A stretch of 64,000 nt of DNA, from contig NC_134365.1 of NCBI RefSeq assembly GCF_035582795.1, forward strand, positions 76,799,635-76,863,634, given 5' to 3'. This document shows, one piece after another, positions 27,801 through 34,800 of the stretch. Source of the stretch: Mycteria americana (lineage: Eukaryota; Chordata; Aves; Ciconiiformes; Ciconiidae). Position 1 is the stretch's first letter. The number at the start of each line of letters is the position of its first letter. The translations under genes and the position numbers were made by a program. The notes under the pieces were generated by a model that ran no database searches, had not been told where the DNA came from, and saw nothing but the letters and a program-made list of their open reading frames with translations.

Positions 27801-29347
27801 TTGTTTAAAAGGCCTAATGATCAGCTAGATATTGGTACACAAATTACACAGCTTATTAGCTTTTCATGAGGAAAGTACTTTCCCCCTCCACTCTCAGTTC
27901 TGCAAGGAAATACAGCAACAGGCTCCTTCAAGGCAAAGCAGTTAGCTTAGTCCCATATTTATTCTGCATTTTTACATACTGTAAAAAAATTACTCAACAC
28001 ATGACCCATTTTCAATGAAGTCTGTGAGAGAAATTGCTTGTCAGCATCTTTTAATATAAACATTAAGATCTAAGAACATTGAGCCTTCATTCTCAGACCT
28101 GCTTGCCACCATCAGGTGCCAAGCCTAAGCTTCTAGGGCCTGCAAGAAGCAGGGAACACCTGGCTCTTCACTAAGATCTTGGGCATGAGACTGGGGTGGG
28201 GGAAAGGGAAGAAGTCTTCCACACTTGAGACTGATCCCAAACTCTGTCCTGCAGCCTTGCAAAGTATCCCAAGAGTAGATTTCTCCTTTTGGAGAATTAA
28301 GCTTCATTAGAGGCAAGTTTAAAAATAAAAACTAAGATCAGGTGGCTTACATCAGCCCTAACATAAGGGACTGCTTGCTTATCTCTGAAAGGAAACCAAT
28401 TATTTTTTCCTTTATTTGAACAGATAAGAGTTTAACAAGAAAAAAGTAAGCAGCTGTTAAATCTTCACAAGCTATACTCCTTGCAGTACACTTACCTCTG
28501 GATGCCTATTTTAGTCACATAGTCATTTAGCCACACACAGGAACACAGCAGAATTACAAAAAAGTCCATGCCAAATAAAGTCAGATTACATCAGCACAGC
28601 CAACAAGCAGTTTTAGGAACCAAGCTTCAAATTCTACGGGGTTACGCTCATTTCCTTAATTTTATAGGGCCAGTGGTTTTCAATGCACAATTCACAGGGT
28701 GCTGGGAACCCACGACCGCCTGTATGTGGTCCAAAAAAAAAAAAATCCCGCTATTAACCTTGTTCCCTCTCTCACATAAACTCACGGGTAGTGAATGCCA
28801 CCTCGTTTCCTTAGAGGAATACAGCTACACCAGACTCATTAGCCTGTACCATATCCCTGCAACAGCATGGTAAAAATTAGTCCAGGAGATCCATGTAAGA
28901 GTTAAAATGATGGCGTTCATAACAATTAAGGTGTAAGAAAATGGGGGGAAAAAAAGGGGGGGGGGAATGGGTCCTCCCTGCCCACATCAAAGATTAAGAT
29001 AACCACGAATATACAAAACTCTTCTCCAGCTCCGCAGACAGCTGCATCTTCGCTTTGATCCTCACTCTTGCTCAACCCTCGAGACAGCAGCAGGTCACCC
29101 CACCACCGCCTGGGACACCCCCTAAAAGGCTCTGCAGGCCCCCTCCTCGCAACAAGCCCCTCCATCCTGCTAGATATCGACCCGGCCAAAAACACCCTCT
29201 CCCCGGTACAAGCCGGGCTCCACCAGCCTTCCGGCCACCTAATGGCGGCCACGGCTCACAGTCCCCCCGTACCGCACCGCACTCACCTGAGGCACCGCCA
29301 TGGCGCAGGACCCCCAGGAGCCCCAAGACGCAAAGAGGGAGCCGCAT
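12620..29347 (-). CDS. TM7SF3: Transmembrane 7 superfamily member 3, complete, 12 coding exons
   Basis: TM7SF3 is a seven-pass membrane protein reported to promote cell survival. Its membrane region belongs to the TM7SF3/TMEM198 type (DUF4203). Coding exons, in transcript order: 29347-29287, 23017-22863, 21110-20960, 20526-20406, 19602-19431, 18373-18196, 16883-16797, 16368-16288, 15534-15382, 14037-13940, 13564-13402, 12882-12620. Every junction keeps frame, all introns are GT-AG, and the sum is 1683 nt (560 aa plus stop) against about 570 in mammals. Residues 1-20 are a signal peptide. Residues 21 to about 280 form an extracellular domain with sequons NQT, NVT, NSS, NTS and NCS. Seven hydrophobic segments follow (about 283-492), then a basic tail with RRER and the conserved end EQPAGERTPLLL. 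The protein is about ten residues shorter than mammalian just after the signal peptide. Identification is by recognition of family motifs. Confidence 0.97.
13402..13564 (-). CDS. TM7SF3: TM7SF3 coding exon 11, membrane segment 6
   Basis: 163 nt with acceptor cccctctag and donor AATG|GTGAGT. It encodes LNILASGIVGSYAVILAIA, then YITLDLLRRVLNDYFSRAY and NVPFQTN. Confidence 0.95.
13940..14037 (-). CDS. TM7SF3: TM7SF3 coding exon 10, membrane segment 5
   Basis: 98 nt with acceptor ctttgcag and donor AATT|GTAAGT. It encodes DYRVFRDDVVFWVTFSSVAL followed by MIPVLFVGCPRI. Confidence 0.95.
15382..15534 (-). CDS. TM7SF3: TM7SF3 coding exon 9, membrane segments 3 and 4
   Basis: 153 nt with acceptor tttttcag and donor CTAG|GTATGC. 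It encodes RLILTAVAGIIGGLFLAASW, then LLCMFIIGLVLGFLFSS and VFFTPLG. A longer open frame across this exon (15842-15345) is in the wrong frame. Confidence 0.95.
16288..16368 (-). CDS. TM7SF3: TM7SF3 coding exon 8, membrane segment 2
   Basis: 81 nt with acceptor ttctctag and donor GATG|GTAAGT. It encodes LFFMGFIFTGFFFFVFITR, a Phe-rich second span. Confidence 0.95.
16797..16883 (-). CDS. TM7SF3: TM7SF3 coding exon 7, membrane segment 1
   Basis: 87 nt with acceptor ccttgtag and donor ACAG|GTATTG. It encodes KVFFTALAVLGLFTCFFGHR, the first hydrophobic span, followed by FWKT. Confidence 0.95.
18196..18373 (-). CDS. TM7SF3: TM7SF3 coding exon 6
   Basis: 178 nt with acceptor gttccag and donor CTCA|GTAAGT. 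It encodes FSSLPGQGVIYNVIVWDPL and NTSAAYIPVHTYACSF, the ectodomain end just before the first membrane segment, with sequons NTS and NCS. Confidence 0.96.
19431..19602 (-). CDS. TM7SF3: TM7SF3 coding exon 5
   Basis: 172 nt with acceptor aattgtag and donor AAA|GTAAGT. It encodes PPSCDSGTGQNSRWRLRYDV, YQYFLPENDLSEM and a helix-like KMSEVESIKANGIK. Confidence 0.95.
20406..20526 (-). CDS. TM7SF3: TM7SF3 coding exon 4
   Basis: 121 nt with acceptor gttctag and donor CCAG|GTATGT. It encodes PIPGACNLEFDLEVDPNIYL and KFAPANLGYTR, one of the most conserved ectodomain blocks. Confidence 0.96.
20960..21110 (-). CDS. TM7SF3: TM7SF3 coding exon 3
   Basis: 151 nt with acceptor tgtccag and donor AAAG|GTATGT. 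It encodes SGTGVDRGLVSILRPQQSV and CTWYLRSLDAS, with an NSS sequon near its start. The LRPQQSVCTWYL core matches the family. Confidence 0.95.
22863..23017 (-). CDS. TM7SF3: TM7SF3 coding exon 2
   Basis: 155 nt with acceptor aatgcag and donor GATAAG|GTATGG. It encodes LLELSLGKFRNVLLNQ and SNVTVVIFQVHAQQ, the start of the ectodomain, with sequons NQT and NVT. Confidence 0.95.
23018..29286 (-). other. TM7SF3: TM7SF3 intron 1
   Basis: A 6.3 kb intron, by far the longest of this gene. It is unique-looking sequence with no recognised repeat. Scattered open frames (for example 25505-25888 on the + strand) lack family resemblance. The other ten TM7SF3 introns run from 419 nt (exons 7 to 8) to about 1.75 kb and hold nothing recognisable either. 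A short conserved exon could be hidden here, since mammalian TM7SF3 has about ten more residues at this junction, but none was seen. Confidence 0.7.
29287..29347 (-). CDS. TM7SF3: TM7SF3 coding exon 1, signal peptide
   Basis: The ATG (29347-29345) has G at -3, and no other ATG occurs on this strand back to about 29540. The peptide MRLPLCVLGLLGVLRHGGAS is a classic signal sequence. The donor is TCAG|GTGAGT, phase 1, and it fits exon 2 (GGT, Gly). Confidence 0.9.
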
Positions 29348-29410
29348 GGCGCTGCGGAGGGAAAGGGAGATGGAGCTGAGAGCGGGCCAGGGCGGCTAGG
29401 AGGGGCTTGG

Positions 29411-29484
29411 GCCGGGCGGGTCCTGGAAGGCGGCGCAGCGCCCGCGAAGGCGGGCGCTGCGCCGCCTCACAGGACCCGCCCGGC
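29411..29484. repeat. Near-perfect palindrome (35-nt arms, 4-nt loop) in TM7SF3 leader
   Basis: Arms 29411-29445 and 29450-29484 are reverse complements at 33 of 35 positions; the mismatched pairs are 29426/29469 and 29427/29468. They surround the loop GAAG. The innermost 18 pairs are perfect (29428-29445 with 29450-29467). The arms are over 80% G+C. On the TM7SF3 strand the structure ends 63 nt before the start codon, so it lies in the inferred 5' UTR and would form an extremely stable RNA hairpin or a DNA cruciform. Confidence 0.9.
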
Positions 29485-29559
29485 GGAGGCCGTTCCCGCC
29501 ACCCCTCACCCACCTGCGCGAGAAGACTGAGGTAACGGCCCCAACTGCCGCCCCCAACG

Positions 29560-29615
29560 GCTTTTATCCTCCCAAGCCGCGTCCGCCGCCTGTGTGGCAG
29601 TTACTGGGGCGGGTG
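29560..29615 (-). promoter_or_regulatory. TM7SF3 core promoter candidate
   Basis: On the - strand a TATA-like word GATAAAAG (29562-29569) is preceded by a GC box (ggggcggg around 29606-29613). This would place transcription start near 29535 and give a leader of about 190 nt with no upstream ATG. The prediction rests on motifs and position only. Confidence 0.45.
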
Positions 29616-29640
29616 AGAGGCTTGGGAAGGTTTCCAGGTC

Positions 29641-31119
29641 GAGGTGGGGAGGGTTGAATTTTTTTATTTTTAAAAATTTTTTTAAAAGGGTTTTTTTTTT
29701 AATTTTTAATGCAGCTGCCGTTTGGTTTTGCCTTATAAACGGCGTTAAGAAACGCTGGTAGGCCTCAGGCTTGCTGGAGCACGCTCAAGGCACCTCTGGC
29801 TGCGAAGGTGATTCATGGGCACGTGACGGGAGAAAACAGAAAGCAAATTAAAAGTCTCTCTTTTTTGGGGGTGTGTTTTCGATTTCTTATTTGGGCCTCG
29901 TTTATGAATTCACATCGTAACCTAGAGTCTAAAAAGCCTTGTACAATCACCCCTATTGTGTTTATTTTCTCCCCAGCTTGCTTTGATCCGGTTTCCAGTT
30001 AAAATGCAACAGGAAGCTGTCAGTCTGGCATAAGAAGAACACAGAGACGAGTGCTGGTCCGTGTTTATAGCTATTTCAGATAAATGGGTGTACTTTCTTC
30101 TCCCTGCCTTTGCCTACTGTGCTTAGGAAGGCAGCCTTTCTCTGTCAGGTTATCTAGTTTGCTGAGGTTCTTTTTGCGCTGTTCAGCGAGGTTCCTGTAA
30201 GTCAAAATCTATGAGATATTAAAAGTCTGTTTAGTGTTTGCCACGGTCATAGTCGACCTCTCCAAGTGAGACCTCAGTCACTCTTTATTCACAGCTCAGC
30301 ATTCAAACTGCTCACTCGTGGCTTTCAGTCATAGACAAACAGTGTCTGCGAGAGGCTTGTCCCGTGCCATGAGCCTCACTTATTCCAGGCTCAGTCCAGC
30401 ATCCGTCCCACTCGTGGAAATCCAAGAAAGAACCTGTTGACTTCGATAATACTTGTAAACCCCTTAAAAAATGTGTGGTAGGTTTTGGTCTACAGCGCAG
30501 TAGTTTGTGACTTGGCTCTTTATCAGAAGAGCACGAAGGAACCCCACATCCCAGTTTACGTGCGCAGGCCAACAAAATCCCAACCCCAACCATGCCATCA
30601 GAAAAACACTTTTGCCGGATTAGTTTGTATTGTGGCAGAGAGGGTAGCTGTAAGTGGCAAAGGAGTCTTGTGGCATACGTGTTGCTGCTGGGTGGCTGCA
30701 CCCACAGCATCACTGACAAGTTGGCCAGAAGAAACTCCTGGAGGTCTCCAGCCCAGCTGCCCCCTTGGAGCCGGACTATGGCCAACACGAGAGCAGGTCA
30801 GCCGTGGTTTCTCCTCGCCAAGCCCGAAGACCCCGAGGGCGGCAAGCGCACAGCCTCCCTGGGTGTCCTGTCCCACCCGCCTTGTGCTGCAGGCGCTTCC
30901 TCGTGTAGCCTGGCCCTCCTGAGGCCAGCTGCCAGCTGTGAAACCCCCCGGTACCCGGGAGGTCCCTGACTGGGGAAAGGCTGACATTGTACCCGGCTTT
31001 CAGAGGTAAGAAAGAAGGGCTTTAAGTGCTGAATGACCATCAGCTAAACACCGGGCACTACTGACGGGCACGAATCGGTATTTATTCTCCAGCCCACGGG
31101 CACAGAGGACTCTGCTGGC
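29641..31119. other. Spacer between head-to-head TM7SF3 and MED21
   Basis: No recognised gene. The G+C rises toward MED21. From 30312 to 31040 several overlapping open frames of 125-158 codons occur on both strands, none with a recognised family; low stop-codon density from base composition explains most of this. The - strand frame 30788-30312 is followed by an AATAAA (see separate entry). Confidence 0.6.
30284..30289 (-). terminator. Possible poly(A) signal of an unannotated - strand transcript
   Basis: TTTATT on the + strand reads AATAAA on the - strand. It lies 23 nt past the stop of a 158-codon - strand open frame (30788-30312) and about 0.9 kb downstream, on that strand, of the MED21 CpG island. 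It might end a divergent transcript from that island, or be a chance hexamer. Confidence 0.25.
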
Positions 31120-31762
31120 TCTAAGCCGGATCGCTGAGGACGCTACACCCCTGGCCTTTCACCGCTCCCCATCCGCTCGACGCGGCGCCCGCTCAGCTCA
31201 GGGCCGGAGCGGGGCGGCGGTGCTGCCTTCAGCCGGCCTCAGAGCGACTGCTGCGCAGCAAAAGCGGCGCGCTCCGTGGCACGCCGGCCTTCTAGTGCCA
31301 GTAACGCAGGAATTAGGGTTTTTTACCCTCCTACAGTCGTGAGCACGGACTGGCGTTCCTGCGAGAAATAAACGGGCTCGACATGCCAGTGCCTCCAGCC
31401 GAACGGCACCCGCCGCAGCGCCCTTCCCTCCGCCGCCGGAGCGCTCCCCTCCGGCTGCTTCCCACCGCATCTCGTGGGCCAAGCCCGCCTCTGCCAGAGC
31501 ACGATGTTATTCAAAGCCAGGGCCTGTCTGGCCCCAGCCGAGCAGTTCGGCAGCTGCCAGCCACAGGCGAGAAAGCAAAAAGTGCCAGAAAGGGGCTTCC
31601 TGTCGCTCTGAAACGGCGCGGGGCCGCCCGCGGCTGCCCCGACCCCGCCGCCCGACCGGAGGTGGGACGGGGCCTCCTCCTGGCCTGCAGGGGGCGCGCC
31701 AGGCCCGTCCTGCCCCACCGGAAGGAGGCCCGTGCCGTGCCACGCCCTCGTCCCCGTCCCTA

Positions 31763-31837
31763 CCCCGCCCACCCAACAACCAGGCGCCCTATTGGCTGCG
31801 CTGGTTGCTGCCGCCCCGTCAGGCGGGCGGCGGCGCC
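31763..31837 (+). promoter_or_regulatory. MED21 core promoter: GC box and inverted CCAAT box
   Basis: A GC box (ccccgccc, 31763-31770) and an inverted CCAAT box (attggctg, 31791-31798; NF-Y type with the favoured flank) lie just upstream of the ATG. No TATA box is visible, as is usual for a housekeeping CpG-island promoter. The transcription start is probably within the 40 nt before the ATG. Confidence 0.55.
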
Positions 31838-31879
31838 ATGGCGGATCGGTTAACGCAGCTGCAGGACGCGGTGAACTCG
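31838..31879 (+). CDS. MED21: MED21 coding exon 1
   Basis: 42 nt, 14 codons ([14 protein letters not shown]), phase 0, donor TCG|GTGAGG. It lies inside the CpG island. Confidence 0.97.
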
Positions 31880-34800
31880 GTGAGGCGAGCGCTGATCTCT
31901 TCTCTCCCCCGGCGTCCGTCGTTCTTTTCACCGGCGGGGAGGGAAGGCTGGCGCTGGGTCACGCCCCCTCCTGCCTCCACGGCCTCTGCCGCTGCGCCCG
32001 GGCCCGGCCGTTATGCGTGTGGGGGGTGCGATCCCTCTCCCCGCCCCCACGGTCCCCTGCCCGCAGCCCCGAGCGCTGGTAGCCCCCAGGTAGGGGGGCA
32101 TCGCCACTGGCCGTCACGGGCTGCGGGGCTGTGCTCCCACCTAATGCCGGGGGGGAGCGTGGGTAGCTACGTGGGGTCCGCTGGGATGCAAAATAAAGTA
32201 GAAATAGGTTTAGTGGTGAAATAAATTAACGATCTCTTTACTGCTTGCAGCTCGCAGACCAATTCTGTAATGCCATTGGAGTGTTGCAGCAGTGTGGCCC
32301 CCCAGCCTCTTTCAGCAACATTCAGACAGCAATAAACAAAGATCAGCCTGCTAATCCAACGGAAGGCAAGTCTTTCTTTTGGCATCTCCTAACAAAATGT
32401 GAACATGTTCTGGTATAGTACGCTCTGTAATACAAAATCTGTACTCTATTTCATGCTCAACAAACAATTCCACCAGTAACTGGAGGAGTGATTGATGTTA
32501 AGTTGTAAATTGATGTCAGCTGCACTTGCTGCATAAGATTGTGAGAGTGGAAATGCAATTTTAAGTGTTAAGTAAGTATTACAGTGTATTTCTTGTGCTG
32601 GTTTCTTTGCACAGATACAGTGCCTCTACAGATATAAACCATTTTAATAGGACTGCTGCAAGAGGTTGTGAGTTGTCCATTACTTCCAAAAAGTCTTTTC
32701 AGAAAGAATTAGTGTTAGTTTTATGAAATCATGTATGCGTTTAAAATTCTCCATGTCATAAACTTTTAATTATTTGTGTTTTTCCCATGTATCATCTGCT
32801 TATGTAATTAATTAAGGAATAACGCCATGTTGAATCTCCCTATTGGCATTTGTGGGTTTTTTTGAGAGAGAGAGAGAAGAAACTGATATAAGACACTGAA
32901 ATTGGCAAGCAAACTAAAAGGTCTCTCTGATTTGAGAACTTTAAGTTAGTATTTAAATAACCATGTTATTCTAATCCTGAATCTTTTTTCTTCTTTTCTT
33001 TTTTTCCCTCTCTCTTTGCCCCCCCCCCCCCCCCCGAGAAAATTTTACATTTATCTTGTATCAGATTAGGTTTGTCTGTTAGGGGAGACTGGTTTGGAGT
33101 GCAGTGATTCATCATTTCCTAGGACAGTTTAATACTAGTTCTTCATTGGTCTATGGTGGTTTGCTCTCTGATACTGGAATTAGTTGGAAGAGCCAGCTGA
33201 AAGGCTTGTTTGCTTCCTCATCTTACCTGCTGCTGTCCCAGGTGCCAGCATCTGTGTAGTGCCAGGAGCTAGAGGCTTTGTTAAGGTCTTAAAATGGTAG
33301 GTCATGACTGACTTCTCTTTCGATCTGTCTTTTCCTAAAATTCTGAATATAGTGACTTCAGTAAAATTACACAGCCAAGTTAGCAATGCTGATGAGGCAA
33401 AACAAAACTACTAGTTATGTCTCTTCAGATATTTAAAGTCTTGATAAGAAGGCCTTAAAACTCTTTACAGGTGAACCCTGCGGTGACCCTGAGTAAGCTT
33501 TAAATGGATATGTTGGCTTTGTTGTTTGCTTTATTTTAAGTTAAAGTCAGGTATACCTTTGAGAATGCCACTCTCTTCTATAGATTTTTTTTTTTGCCGT
33601 TAGAAAGTATTTTCTCTCTTGCTTCCACAAATCTGTCATGAACTAGTCAATGTAAACAAATATGTAAGATCTTAAATTATAAATTGAAAAGGGCTGTTTT
33701 GATATTTTAGTGGCAGTAATGAACTTAATTCAAATGGAATGGACGCAATTCCATATGGAAAGGTTTTGTTTCTGGCTTATGGTGCCTCTTATTAAAAAGT
33801 CCATGCAGTTCTTTCAATGATATAGAAGCTAAATAAAAGTCTGTTGTAAACTTCCAATCCTTTTCGATTTCTCAGTGGCTGAATAGGAATTCTTTTTTTT
33901 TTTAAACGAAAATTAAATAATCTATTGAATCACCATCTTTATGTCGTTTCTAGTGTTCTTTTTTCTTTGTCTAGTGGCAGATTTCAAGGCAAGGATTGAA
34001 AAGTTAGATGAGTTTCTAGCTACTTCTCAATATAGTGACTAGGATACTTAATACTGGTATTAGTAATTTCTTAACTGGCTCACCGTGATGGAGTTCTAGC
34101 TATTTTCTCACTTGTACAAAGCCCAGCCCTTTGTATAACCAGTTGCCTTGTTTAATCTAGGATTGGAGTCAAACTACCTTCATCTTCTAATATGGTTGAG
34201 TTCTCATCAGTTGTGATGCTGTTGTTTTCTTCATGTAGGAGAAGTTTTAACACCTGCTTACTTCAAGTCTGTAGAATTTTCTGTGCTGTGTATGCAGAAT
34301 TGTGCTTATTTCTAATAATGTACTGAGTGGGCTGACTTTTCTTTTTTAAAGAGTACGCCCAACTGTTTGCAGCATTGATTGCACGAACTGCGAAAGATAT
34401 TGATGTTCTAATAGATTCCCTGCCTAGTGAAGAATCGACAGCAGCTTTGCAGGTAAGAGTGTCTCTAAGTAAAATATCAAAACATATCTGAAGGCAAACT
34501 TCTTCCTTTTTTTAAACACATTTTTTTCTCCCTAGGCCATGTAATCTTGAAAAATGACTTTAATATAAGCCTGAATTTTTCATGACTCTGTGAGTACTTT
34601 ATAGGCTTAGTGGAAATACTGACCTTGCATCTAGTTCTAAATAAGGTTATACACTGTGAGAATATTTTAAACTTACTTTTCTGTTAGAATGTTTAAAAAA
34701 AAAAAAAAAGTGATTTTATCATAACACCACAATAGTGGAAACTGCAACCCCTTTTTTTTTCCCCCCAGCTGTTCGAATATTAATACACCAGATGCAGCAG

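Larger units (their letters stand above)
29060..29640. promoter_or_regulatory. CpG island at the TM7SF3 5' end
   Basis: A dense cluster of CpG dinucleotides and high G+C stands out sharply from the AT-rich flanks (the poly-A/T stretch 29655-29710 bounds it on one side). It covers the TM7SF3 first exon, leader and the start of intron 1. Confidence 0.75.
31120..32170. promoter_or_regulatory. CpG island at the MED21 5' end
   Basis: A CpG-dense, G+C-rich block covers the MED21 promoter, first exon and the start of intron 1. Long open frames on the - strand here (for example 31931-31323) reflect the composition and are not called as genes. Confidence 0.75.

Noticed and set aside
30485-30922. 145-codon + strand open frame upstream of MED21
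   Set aside because: It overlaps equally long frames on the other strand, has no recognised domain and is best explained by composition.
31323-31931. 202-codon - strand open frame over the MED21 promoter
   Set aside because: CpG-island composition suppresses stop codons on both strands; the peptide is Ala/Pro/Gly/Arg-rich with no family resemblance, and it runs antisense through MED21 exon 1.
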